Source: an uncultured Allofournierella sp.
GTDB lineage: Bacteria > Bacillota > Clostridia > Oscillospirales > Ruminococcaceae
Assembly (NCBI GenBank): GCA_944382775.1
Contig: CALWNI010000009.1
Span: forward strand, 1-54,956
Direction of reading: 5' to 3'
DNA length: 54,956 nucleotides
The notes under the pieces are model-generated. The model saw only the letters and a list, made by a program, of their open reading frames with translations. It did no database searches and had not been told where the DNA came from. Shown here piece by piece: positions 17,482 to 25,182 of this stretch. Position 1 is the first letter of the stretch. Each line of letters begins with the position of its first letter. The translations under genes were made by a program, and so were the position numbers.

Positions 17482-19404
17482 TTATACCCAGTTTGCGCTG
17501 GTGCTGTTGCTCTTCTGCAGCTTGTAAGCGGGGTTGGGTGTGCTTACATAGCGCAGTTTTGCTGTGTCGGTGCATTGGCCTGCAACGGCTTTCAGCTTGG
17601 TTTCGCCATTCAGCTCAACCTTAAAGGTAAATACCTTGTCGCCGGTTTTCTCTTCAATCAGCTTACCGTTTGCATACAAAGCAACCTTGGGCTGGTTGGT
17701 GTAAACCTTAACAGTGGTAACCTTCTCGGGACGGTCTACGTAGCGGCTACCGGCAATGTGAACAAAGGGCTCATTGCTCCAGTATGCCTTGTAAACGTAG
17801 AAGCTATCCTTCTTGGTCTTGCGGTCAAAGGTAACCAGACCTTTGTGGTTCATACCAGGCTCGCCGCCCTGATCACGGGCGTCAGCAGCAAAGTCGAACA
17901 TATTCCATACATGGGTGCTCCACATATAAGGATGACGCTTAAAGCACTCCAGCATGAATTCGTGGTAAATTGCCTGATACTCTTCGGTGTGGTCACCACG
18001 GCGGGGCTTGGAAGAATGCAGGTTGGGCATACCTTCGCAGCCGTACTCAGAGTAACCCAGGCAACGGTTGGGGTAACGCCAGTGGAAGAAGCTAATCCAC
18101 CAGTCGTTCAGGAACAAGCCGGGCACATACCAGCCCAGGTACAGGTTCCAGCTAACCAAATCGGAAATATGTGCAGACTTATTGAAGGGGCCGCACATAG
18201 CGTAACATGCCAAAGTGGTGGGGCGGCTGGGGTCCATTTCATGGCACAAGTCGTTCAGGATATGATGGTTTTCAATCATATCCTTGTTGTCCTTGGTAGA
18301 AATGGTGATTTCGTTGGACAAGCCCCAGGTTACGATACAAGCGTGGTTGTAGTTTTGAATGATCAGCTCTTTCATCTGGCTGATGGTGTTTTCACGGCCG
18401 TTGGGCATATGCTCCGAGATGTAAGGAATCTCTGCCCAAACAATCATACCGTACTCATCGCACAGATCGTAGAAGTACTGGTCATGCTGGTAGTGAGCCA
18501 AACGAATGGTGTTTGCGCCGATTTCACGAATCAGATCCATGTCTTCGTCGTGATGTGCACGGGTCAGTGCGTTACCAATGCCCTTGCGGTCCTGGTGACG
18601 CGAGACGCCATACATGGGGTAGCTACGGCCGTTCAAGAAGAAGCCCTTCTTGGGGTCTACCTTAAAGGTGCGAACACCGAAACGGGTGGTTACTTCGTCA
18701 ACAGCAGTGCCGTTGTTCATCAGCTGTACAGTTGCGCGATACAGGTAAGGATCCTTTACGCCATCCCACAGATGAACGTTGGGGATTTGCAGGGTAACAT
18801 CACAACCCTCTCCCTTTGCTACCACATTGCCTTCTTTGTCGGTCAGGGTAACTACAACTTCAGGCTGCTGTACGTTGGTGTAGCTCTCTACACGAACCTT
18901 GCCGCAACCGTTCTCTACAGTGGGGGTAACCTTTAAGCCGGGGCCACCAAAGTGGTCCATGTCAAAGTGATACTTATTTAATACAATCAGGTTTACATCA
19001 CGGTAGATACCGCCGTAGAAAGTAAAGTCTGCTTTCTGGGGGTATACGCGGTCGTTTACGCTGTTGTCAACTTCAACTTCCAGCATATTGGTATCTTTCA
19101 GCATGTTGGTAACGTCCACACGGAAGGTGGAGTAACCGCCGTCGTGATGAACTGCCTTATGACCGTTCAAGGTTACATCTGCGCTGGCATTTACGCCCTG
19201 GAACTCCAGATATACAACCTGATTTGCGGGATCAAATTCCGGCATAGAAAATTCTTTTGTATACTTACAGGTACCACGCCAATAGTCGTTGCCGCCATCC
19301 TGTCCGTCAATTGCATTCCAGGTATGGGGTACATCTACTGCGGTCCACTCTTTTGTGGGGCCAAAAAAGTTCCATCCCTTATTTAAACATTCGATCCGTC
19401 TCAA
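17482..19404 (-). CDS. GH2 glycosidase, beta-galactosidase-like
   Basis: This 640-residue family 2 enzyme has a sugar-binding jelly roll, an immunoglobulin-like domain and a TIM barrel. The acid/base is Glu365 (WGLSNEI) and the nucleophile is Glu453 (LGYSEYGCEG). YGVSRHQDRKGIGNAL and RLAHYQHDQYFYDLCDEYG resemble beta-galactosidases more than beta-glucuronidases. The NHKG near the C terminus matches the N-x-K uronide motif only in form and also occurs in galactosidases of this type. Context (GPH carrier, glucuronate operon) keeps beta-glucuronidase possible. There is no signal peptide, so it is cytosolic. The start is a TTG at 19404 with AGAGG 7 bases before it. It is the first gene of the operon. 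Confidence 0.88.
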   Translation of the reverse strand: MRRIECLNKGWNFFGPTKEWTAVDVPHTWNAIDGQDGGNDYWRGTCKYTKEFSMPEFDPANQVVYLEFQGVNASADVTLNGHKAVHHDGGYSTFRVDVTNMLKDTNMLEVEVDNSVNDRVYPQKADFTFYGGIYRDVNLIVLNKYHFDMDHFGGPGLKVTPTVENGCGKVRVESYTNVQQPEVVVTLTDKEGNVVAKGEGCDVTLQIPNVHLWDGVKDPYLYRATVQLMNNGTAVDEVTTRFGVRTFKVDPKKGFFLNGRSYPMYGVSRHQDRKGIGNALTRAHHDEDMDLIREIGANTIRLAHYQHDQYFYDLCDEYGMIVWAEIPYISEHMPNGRENTISQMKELIIQNYNHACIVTWGLSNEITISTKDNKDMIENHHILNDLCHEMDPSRPTTLACYAMCGPFNKSAHISDLVSWNLYLGWYVPGLFLNDWWISFFHWRYPNRCLGYSEYGCEGMPNLHSSKPRRGDHTEEYQAIYHEFMLECFKRHPYMWSTHVWNMFDFAADARDQGGEPGMNHKGLVTFDRKTKKDSFYVYKAYWSNEPFVHIAGSRYVDRPEKVTTVKVYTNQPKVALYANGKLIEEKTGDKVFTFKVELNGETKLKAVAGQCTDTAKLRYVSTPNPAYKLQKSNSTSANWV

Positions 19405-19482
19405 GCCTTATCCTCTCTTTCTGTCGCCGGTTGCAAATGCATCCTTGCGGTTTGTCATGTGTTATTTATCTGACAATACAAA

Positions 19483-19511
19483 ATTGTACAAATCTTTTAA
19501 AAAAAGCTCAA
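19483..19511 (-). promoter_or_regulatory. Promoter of the GH2-GH3 operon
   Basis: On the minus strand TTGAGC (19506-19511) and TACAAT (19483-19488) are 17 bases apart, a near-consensus housekeeping promoter. It leaves a leader of about 70-80 bases before the TTG start. Direct repeats lie just upstream of the -35 element. Confidence 0.7.
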
Positions 19512-19522
19512 CTAGCTTTGCA

Positions 19523-19555
19523 TAAGTGGTCATAAAAACGTCCTAAGTGGTCATA
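19523..19555 (-). repeat. Two 12-bp direct repeats upstream of the GH2 promoter, LytTR-like operator
   Basis: TATGACCACTTA (minus strand) occurs at 19523-19534 and again at 19544-19555, a period of 21 bp, about two helix turns. The nearer copy is 12 bp upstream of the -35 hexamer. This is the arrangement used by LytTR regulators such as AgrA, and a LytTR regulator gene lies 1.5 kb away. The remaining bases from 19556 to 19690 hold AT-rich DNA with no gene. Confidence 0.6.
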
Positions 19556-19694
19556 CCCCCTACAAATCGACCGTTTTTCTTTTATGCGATTTGCTCATAA
19601 TTCTAACACAATTCTTGTTTAATTTGCTATTTTTGTGTCAAATCCTCTTATTTTTTACCGCTTTAAAGTGGTTTAAACCTTGTTGTTCCTATTA

Positions 19695-19737
19695 AAAAAG
19701 CAGATGGTTTTCTACGCATATCTGTAACCCCATCTGC
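19695..19737 (-). terminator. Terminator of the two-component operon
   Basis: The stem GCAGATGGTT (19700-19709) pairs with 19726-19737. On the minus strand it is followed by six T. It ends the kinase gene transcript. Confidence 0.8.
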
Positions 19738-19743
19738 CCTACT

Positions 19744-21048
19744 TTATGTTTCGTTCTTTTGTTGCAGCGGCAAAAGGATGCGCAAACAAAAACAACCATT
19801 TTCAATTGTTACGGTCAAAAAGCCGTTGTACCGATGCACCGTGTGCCGAATGCTTTTCAAACCAAATCCATGATATCCATTATTGGCTTTTGTTGTTAAG
19901 GGTAAACCCTCTTCATCAAATGCCAATTTTCCCTCCAGCGGGTTAATAATTTGTATTACCAAAAATTGATTTTTTTGATATACCAGCACATCAATAATCC
20001 GCTTTTCGGTTTGCTCAATTTTCTTTACACTATCTATGGCATTGTCCAGGGCATTGCCAAAAATCGTGTACAAATCCACCGGATCCATAAAATCCAGCAA
20101 ACGTCCGTCTGCCACACAGTGCGCCTTAATGCTGTTTGCTTCACAGTATAAACTTTTTTCTGTTAATACCGTATCCAAAACCTCATTGCCTGTTTTTGCA
20201 ATGGCTTCATAAATACCAACAGCCTGCTCAAGCTCTTTTAAATAAGCTTCTCGCTTTTCATCTTCAAACAATACCCGCATGGCCTTTACTTGATGTTTTA
20301 AATCATGGCACTTGCGGTTGATTAACGCAATGTTTTCTTTTGCCAAAGCATATTGTTCCCGCTGCTGTACCTGCATGCGGTTTAAAATATCCAGCTCTCT
20401 GCGTAAAGCGCTCTTTTTAAACATTTCATGTTGTAAATACAGCAATGTGGCGCAGTAAATTTCCATAAGCAATGCACTTTTCCACATGGAAGAAAAGCCG
20501 TCTGTTTGCCATGTGGTTTCCCACACCCACGCCAACACTTGAAATACCGCAAACGAAATCAATGCCGCCGCCATTTGACGCGGTCCTATTTCATACTTAC
20601 CATTTTCCGGCATCCACCTTGCCAGGGTAACACCTATCGTAAGATAAAACAACAAAACGGCCATAACAACGGCAAAAAACATCCCCATACCCGGTACTTC
20701 TTTCGCCTTAACTGCAATATACAGCAATCCCGCAATTTGAAACCCAATTCGATACACAATAATCGTCCAAATTGTGCAGTAAAATACGGCCGAAAGCGAT
20801 ACATCGGTGCATAAGCCAAACGCCAGCAAACCTAATGCAAAATACAGCAGGTACATTACCCACTGCGTATACGGTATGGCATACAACAAACCGCCCATTC
20901 CAATTTGAAGCGCAATACCTAATATACAGCAAGCCGTAGCTTTTCGTTTTGTTCCTTGTTTATGGCGCAGCGGTAACCAAAACAAAAAAGCTACAACCCA
21001 AAAGGCTACTGCGTTAAACGCAACCCAAACCCAAGCTTCCCACACCAT
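19744..21048 (-). CDS. AgrC-like sensor histidine kinase
   Basis: This 434-residue kinase has an N-terminal membrane domain of about six helices (about residues 1-200). The dimerisation part contains the probable phosphoacceptor His248 in RKCHDLKHQVKAM. A GHKL ATPase follows, with FGNALDNAIDSVKK (N box) and GYHGFGLKSIRHTV (G box). This is the architecture of peptide-sensing AgrC/ComD kinases. The ligand is unknown, and no AgrB/AgrD pair lies nearby. Its ATG overlaps the regulator stop (TGATG), so the two are coupled. It likely phosphorylates the LytTR regulator. Confidence 0.9.
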   Translation of the reverse strand: MVWEAWVWVAFNAVAFWVVAFLFWLPLRHKQGTKRKATACCILGIALQIGMGGLLYAIPYTQWVMYLLYFALGLLAFGLCTDVSLSAVFYCTIWTIIVYRIGFQIAGLLYIAVKAKEVPGMGMFFAVVMAVLLFYLTIGVTLARWMPENGKYEIGPRQMAAALISFAVFQVLAWVWETTWQTDGFSSMWKSALLMEIYCATLLYLQHEMFKKSALRRELDILNRMQVQQREQYALAKENIALINRKCHDLKHQVKAMRVLFEDEKREAYLKELEQAVGIYEAIAKTGNEVLDTVLTEKSLYCEANSIKAHCVADGRLLDFMDPVDLYTIFGNALDNAIDSVKKIEQTEKRIIDVLVYQKNQFLVIQIINPLEGKLAFDEEGLPLTTKANNGYHGFGLKSIRHTVHRYNGFLTVTIENGCFCLRILLPLQQKNET

Positions 21049-21761
21049 CAGTGGTTTCCTCCCACATAATTGGTTAAAGCGGTTAAAAATGCAGTTCTGT
21101 TTCGGCGGCTAATTTCCAATTCATTGCCGGCAACCACCACCACATCTTTCCGAATTTCGGTAACATGCCGCAAATTCACCAGATACCAGTGATTGCACCG
21201 CATAAAATGATAGCGTTCCAACTCTTTTTCTACCGCTTGCATGGTACCGCGCAAAACAAATTCACCTTCATCGGTATGGTAATGCAGCATACGGTTTTGA
21301 ATTTCAATGTAATAGATTTGGTGTGTACTAATTTTTCGAACACAATCCGGCATATTCAATAAAATCTGACCCGATTCCCGTTCTTTGGCACGTTCGATGG
21401 CGCGGGCAAATCGAATGGAAAAGGTGTAATAATTGAGTGGCTTCAGAACAAAATCCAATGCGCCCACTTCGTAACCGTTAATGGCATATTGGCTCATGTT
21501 TGTAACAAACATAAGCACTACATCTTTATCCTGCTGCCGAATCCGGGTTGCCGCCGCCATACCATTTACATGGGGCATCTCGATGTCCAGCATGATAATA
21601 TCATAGTCCATTTTATAATCTTCTAAAATCTCGCTGCCATCGCCAAAAGTAGAAACCTGAAATTGCAGGTCATTCTCCTGCCCGTATCGCTGAATAAATT
21701 GTTCAAATTGACTGCGATACTCCTTGTCATCTTCTACAACTGCAACCCGAATCACCTGCAC
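21048..21761 (-). CDS. LytTR-family response regulator
   Basis: This 237-residue AgrA/VirR-type regulator has a receiver domain with acidic pocket VVEDD, phosphoacceptor Asp59 (IMLDIEMP) and TNMSQYAINGYEVGALDFVLKP. A LytTR DNA-binding domain occupies about residues 130-235 (ISTHQIYYIEIQN and NHWYLVNLRHVTEIRK). LytTR proteins bind pairs of short direct repeats with a period of about 21 bp. Such a pair lies upstream of the GH2-GH3 operon and is the best local candidate target. The 184 bases up to the EAL gene hold both divergent promoters. Confidence 0.92.
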   Translation of the reverse strand: MQVIRVAVVEDDKEYRSQFEQFIQRYGQENDLQFQVSTFGDGSEILEDYKMDYDIIMLDIEMPHVNGMAAATRIRQQDKDVVLMFVTNMSQYAINGYEVGALDFVLKPLNYYTFSIRFARAIERAKERESGQILLNMPDCVRKISTHQIYYIEIQNRMLHYHTDEGEFVLRGTMQAVEKELERYHFMRCNHWYLVNLRHVTEIRKDVVVVAGNELEISRRNRTAFLTALTNYVGGNH

Positions 21762-21945
21762 ACATCCTTTCTACTACTGTTTTTCTCAGTATAACAAAAT
21801 TGTTTTTCTTCGTAAAGCACAAAGTGTACCCTTTTATTTCCAGTTAAAACACCAAAATTCCAAACACTTTTGGTACTCTTTTTTTATAAAACATGTTAAA
21901 ATAAAAGCATGATTGTAATATCATCAAACATACCAATGAAAGGTT

Positions 21946-23280
21946 ATGGTAAAATTCATGAGCTATTCTGCACAACCTTCTTTATCTGACTTTTATCAAA
22001 CGCTTTCTTTGCAAGAACGCCATTCCTATGCGTTTGTTGAAATGAACATTAAATACTTTTCTTACTACAATGCCCGGTTTGGCCACGATTACGGCGACGA
22101 GTTGCTGCATCTGATTCAGCATATTTTAGAAACCTTTTTAAAAAACCGCGGAATTGTACAGCATGTTTATGGCGATACCTTTCACTTTTTCATCGTCTGT
22201 TCCGAAGACCCTTCACGCTCTGACGATGAAAACGTCTTGCAGGGATTCTTATCTGAGCTGGTGGACTATCTCTTTGACAATCACGACCGACACGCCCACC
22301 AAAACATTTTCATGTCGTTTGGAATTTTATTGCCACATTCGGTCTACGGCAGTTACGATGACCTTTTAATGAAGGTACGCTTTGCACGCAAAAACTGTCC
22401 GCAACTGAAACACCGAACCTACAGCTACGAAATTTTCAGCGATGACAATTACTTCAATTATCTAGCCCAGCAAGATTTAGCAAAGCAACTAACAAACGCC
22501 CGCAAAAACAATGAATTCGAAATTTTTGTGCAACCAAAGGTAGATCCACGAACCGAAAAAATCGTGGCAGGCGAGGTATTGATGCGCTGGAATCATTCCA
22601 ACGGCATTCCTTTGAACAAATATATTTCCGTGCTGCAAAAGTATACCGAAATATACCTAGTGGATTTTGCGCTGTTTCAAAAGGCCTGTGCCTATTTAAA
22701 AGAAGGATTAACTCGTAACGAGCCCCGTGTTCCCCTTAGTTTTAACGTAAGCGAAGTGGCGGTATGCGATCAAAATTTTTGCAGCGATTACTTTTCCGTC
22801 ATTTCTGAATTTGGCATTCCACCCGAATATCTTGAATTTGAATTTCTGGAAGATATCAAGCTTCAGCAAGATGCAAATGTCCGCAATGTTTTAAAGCAAT
22901 TTCAAGAAAAGGGAATGACCTGCTCACTGGATGATTTTGGCGCCGGCAACTCCTCCTTTGCGTTTTTGTTACAGGGCGGAATCGACTGCATTAAATTAGA
23001 CCGCATCTTCTTTCAAGGTGAACTCACTGAATCCCGCAAGCAGGTTTTATATCACCTATTGAAAATCGCAGATGCTACAAACGTAAAAGTAGTTGCTGAG
23101 GGCGTAGAGGATCGCACCTATATCGATTTTTTAAAACAAACCAATTGCTTTGCCGTGCAGGGTTTTTATTATTACCCTCCTATGCCCTTATCCGAATTTC
23201 AAACACTGCTCAACTATCAATCCAAGCATGCACCAGAGCTAATCCCCGGCACCTTGCTGCCTCATAGCGATACCCCTTAA
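21946..23280 (+). CDS. EAL-domain cyclic-di-GMP phosphodiesterase with degenerate GGDEF
   Basis: The N terminus (about 1-160) is a degenerate GGDEF-like domain. NARFGHDYGDELLH is recognisable, but the catalytic GGDEF is replaced by YGDTF. The EAL domain (about 180-430) retains the metal and catalytic residues: EVLMRW, LSFNVSE, LEFEFLED, LDDFGAGNSSF, IKLDRIFF, VVAEGVED and VQGFYYYPPM. It should hydrolyse c-di-GMP. Either of two in-frame ATGs (21946 or 21958) could start it; neither has an ideally spaced ribosome site (GAAAGG). It is a single-gene unit with a strong terminator, and a role in motility or biofilm cannot be inferred further. Confidence 0.9.
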   Translation: MVKFMSYSAQPSLSDFYQTLSLQERHSYAFVEMNIKYFSYYNARFGHDYGDELLHLIQHILETFLKNRGIVQHVYGDTFHFFIVCSEDPSRSDDENVLQGFLSELVDYLFDNHDRHAHQNIFMSFGILLPHSVYGSYDDLLMKVRFARKNCPQLKHRTYSYEIFSDDNYFNYLAQQDLAKQLTNARKNNEFEIFVQPKVDPRTEKIVAGEVLMRWNHSNGIPLNKYISVLQKYTEIYLVDFALFQKACAYLKEGLTRNEPRVPLSFNVSEVAVCDQNFCSDYFSVISEFGIPPEYLEFEFLEDIKLQQDANVRNVLKQFQEKGMTCSLDDFGAGNSSFAFLLQGGIDCIKLDRIFFQGELTESRKQVLYHLLKIADATNVKVVAEGVEDRTYIDFLKQTNCFAVQGFYYYPPMPLSEFQTLLNYQSKHAPELIPGTLLPHSDTP

Positions 23281-23292
23281 TTTTCATCTTAC

Positions 23293-23332
23293 AAAAAAGA
23301 ACAGCCTTTCAATTGAAAGGCTGTTCTTTTTT
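23293..23332 (+). terminator. Perfect palindromic terminator after the EAL gene
   Basis: A 20-bp perfect inverted repeat (23293-23312 with 23313-23332) has A and T runs at its ends, so it can act on both strands. It separates the EAL gene from the convergent tRNA genes. Confidence 0.92.
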
Positions 23333-23418
23333 AAAGCAGTCAAAACTGTTACTATAAAATCACACTGTCAATCAAATCAAAACAAAAAATAACCGCTCGA
23401 TAATTCGAGCGGTTGTTC

Positions 23419-23509
23419 TGGCGGAGAAGGAGGGATTTGAACCCTCGCGCCGGTTTCCCGACCTACGCCCTTAGCAGGGGCGCCTCTTCGACCTCTTGAG
23501 TACTTCTCC
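23419..23509 (-). tRNA. tRNA-Ser(GCU)
   Basis: The acceptor stem pairs GGAGAAG with CTTCTCC and the CCA is encoded. The anticodon loop CTGCTAA reads GCT. A long variable arm is seen, as expected for a serine tRNA. The gene is 91 bases long and lies 35 bases downstream of the second serine tRNA. Confidence 0.95.
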
Positions 23510-23544
23510 AGAGCAAAGTCCATATAAAAATATGTAGTTGTAAA

Positions 23545-23631
23545 TGGCGGAGAGGGTGGGATTCGAACCCACGGCCCTTGCGGGTCACCGGTTTTCAAGA
23601 CCGGCTCCTTAAACCACTCGGACACCTCTCC
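23545..23631 (-). tRNA. tRNA-Ser(UGA)
   Basis: The acceptor stem pairs GGAGAGG with CCTCTCC and the CCA is encoded. The anticodon loop CTTGAAA reads TGA, with the variable arm of serine tRNAs. It is the first gene of the two-tRNA unit and follows a strong promoter. Confidence 0.95.
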
Positions 23632-23671
23632 ACAGTGGGCACCACACACGCCATCGTTCAGTGCGAGATTT

Positions 23672-23700
23672 ATTCTACCATAGGGTTTTGGTTTTGTCAA
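23672..23700 (-). promoter_or_regulatory. Strong sigma70 promoter of the tRNA-Ser pair
   Basis: On the minus strand TTGACA (23695-23700) and TAGAAT (23672-23677) are separated by exactly 17 bases. The predicted start lies about 35 bases before the first tRNA. Confidence 0.85.
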
Positions 23701-23789
23701 CACATTTTAGAAAAAATTTTTAAAATTATTTTTCACAACATTTAGTTGTCTTTTATTTGGGGCTTTGTTGGCTTTTCTTGGGCATTTTC

Positions 23790-23818
23790 TTTACAAAAAC
23801 AATCTAAGGTTGTATAAT
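23790..23818 (+). promoter_or_regulatory. Promoter of the S24 repressor gene
   Basis: TTTACA (23790-23795) and TATAAT (23813-23818) are 17 bases apart. An imperfect inverted repeat ACAA-N7-TTGT (23799-23813) lies between the elements and could be an operator for autoregulation, but it is short. The AAGGAG ribosome site follows. Confidence 0.75.
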
Positions 23819-23847
23819 ATTTCTATCTTGAAAGGAGTTGTCACACT

Positions 23848-24450
23848 ATGTTTCACGAGCGTTTGCGTGCGCTGCGAAAAGAAAAAGGATTTAGCCAAAA
23901 ATATCTTTCAGAACAACTCAACGTTACACAGCAAGCCGTAGGCAAATGGGAAACCGGACGCTCTTCTCCTGACCCTTCCACCTTAGCACAGCTTGCCTCG
24001 CTGCTGGATACCTCGGCCGACTTTTTGCTGGGTTTAACGTCGGAACCGCAAACAGCGCCACAATTGAATGAACATCCCATTCCTGTTATTGGCACGGTAC
24101 GTGCCGGCTACGGATGTTTTGCCTTTGAAGAAGACTATGGTGTGGAGTACGCCTGCGTAAAAGACCCTGCCAACTATTTTTATCTTGTGGTAAAAGGCGA
24201 CAGCATGGAACCCCGTATCCAAGACGGCGATTTGGCATTGGTGCGCCGCCAGCCTACCTTAGAAAATGGTGATTTAGGCGTTATGGTGCTGGGCGATGGC
24301 GAGGGTACCTTAAAAAAATACATTCAACGGGGTAATGCAGTGGTTCTGCAAGCCTTTAACCCAAACTATGAACCACGCATTGTAAAAGGCGAAGAACTCA
24401 ATCATCTTTATATCGCTGGCAAAGTGGTAGAAACCAAGGCAAAATGGTAG
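23848..24450 (+). CDS. XRE-family repressor with S24 self-cleavage domain
   Basis: This 200-residue protein has an N-terminal helix-turn-helix (QKYLSEQLNVTQQAVGKWE) and a C-terminal LexA/CI-like peptidase. The predicted nucleophile Ser119 is in GDSMEP, the general base is Lys156 or 157 (GTLKKY), and the cleavage site is probably Ala86-Gly87. It would be inactivated by RecA-stimulated self-cleavage after DNA damage. It is not LexA itself (XRE type, not winged helix) and no phage genes are nearby. The next gene starts 16 bases downstream, so the two are likely co-transcribed. The regulated genes are unknown. Confidence 0.9.
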   Translation: MFHERLRALRKEKGFSQKYLSEQLNVTQQAVGKWETGRSSPDPSTLAQLASLLDTSADFLLGLTSEPQTAPQLNEHPIPVIGTVRAGYGCFAFEEDYGVEYACVKDPANYFYLVVKGDSMEPRIQDGDLALVRRQPTLENGDLGVMVLGDGEGTLKKYIQRGNAVVLQAFNPNYEPRIVKGEELNHLYIAGKVVETKAKW

Positions 24451-24466
24451 AAAAGGAAGTGTTTTT

Positions 24467-25090
24467 ATGTCCGCTACTCGGCTTTATCTTGTCCGCCACG
24501 GACAAACCGATTGGAACCTAGCCGGCAAACTGCAAGGGCAAACCGATATCCCTTTAAATGAAACCGGTCGCCAGCAAGCCAAGCAAGCAAAAAAATTGCT
24601 GGGAAATCTTTCGTTTGATGCCGTCTATTCCAGTCCCCTTTCCCGTGCGGTAGAAACGGCTCAGCTAATCAGCGAGCATTCTACCCTGCAAATTATTACG
24701 GATGAGCGCATAAAAGAAATTGCATTTGGTCAATGGGAAGGCTGCAAACCAAAAGAAATCGGCGAAGCCTTTTCCCCTTTCTTTTTTGAGCCCGATGCAT
24801 ATCGGCCGACCCAGGGCGGCGAAAGCTTGCCGCAGCTGATTGCGCGTGTTTCTGAATTTACTGCACATATCAAATCGAAACACATCGGGCAAACCGTTCT
24901 CGTAACAAGCCACGGAACCGCACTGCATGCTCTGTTGTTGCATGAGTTAAATCTGCCCATGCAAGATTTTTGGAAAATTCCGCTGCACAATTGTTCGGTT
25001 GCCTGTTTGGAGCTGGAAGGCGAACAATTTGTTTTGCAAAACATTCTTGCCGTTGACGAAACCGACTATCTTGCCAAACATCTAACCTAA
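24467..25090 (+). CDS. Histidine phosphatase family protein
   Basis: This 207-residue phosphatase of the phosphoglycerate mutase/CobC/PhoE type has the catalytic RHG at His11 (YLVRHGQTDWN) and the second His in VTSHGTALHAL. A wide range of phosphate esters is possible, so the substrate cannot be named. It is expressed with the repressor gene and has a good AAGGAAG site. A terminator follows. Confidence 0.88.
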   Translation: MSATRLYLVRHGQTDWNLAGKLQGQTDIPLNETGRQQAKQAKKLLGNLSFDAVYSSPLSRAVETAQLISEHSTLQIITDERIKEIAFGQWEGCKPKEIGEAFSPFFFEPDAYRPTQGGESLPQLIARVSEFTAHIKSKHIGQTVLVTSHGTALHALLLHELNLPMQDFWKIPLHNCSVACLELEGEQFVLQNILAVDETDYLAKHLT

Positions 25091-25110
25091 TCATAGCATT
25101 GTATACCACC

Positions 25111-25160
25111 AAAGCCTTACAAAACAAGGAACACTGTTTTTCGGTAAGGCTTTCTTTTTT
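25111..25160 (+). terminator. Terminator between phosphatase and radical SAM genes
   Basis: A 10-bp stem (25111-25120 with 25144-25153) has a 23-base loop and a T-rich tail. It separates the repressor-phosphatase unit from the following pair. Confidence 0.75.
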
Positions 25161-25182
25161 ATATCCTTTTGGAGGACTCCCC

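Noticed and set aside
17482-19404. GH2 enzyme called beta-glucuronidase
   Set aside because: The acid/base and nucleophile surroundings fit beta-galactosidases better. The N-x-K match alone is not enough, so this is kept only as a possibility.
19523-19555. CRISPR-like repeat pair
   Set aside because: Only two copies with a 9-base gap, and no further units or cas genes.
23377-23703. Open frame spanning the tRNA genes
   Set aside because: Both parts are tRNA genes with correct stems and anticodons.
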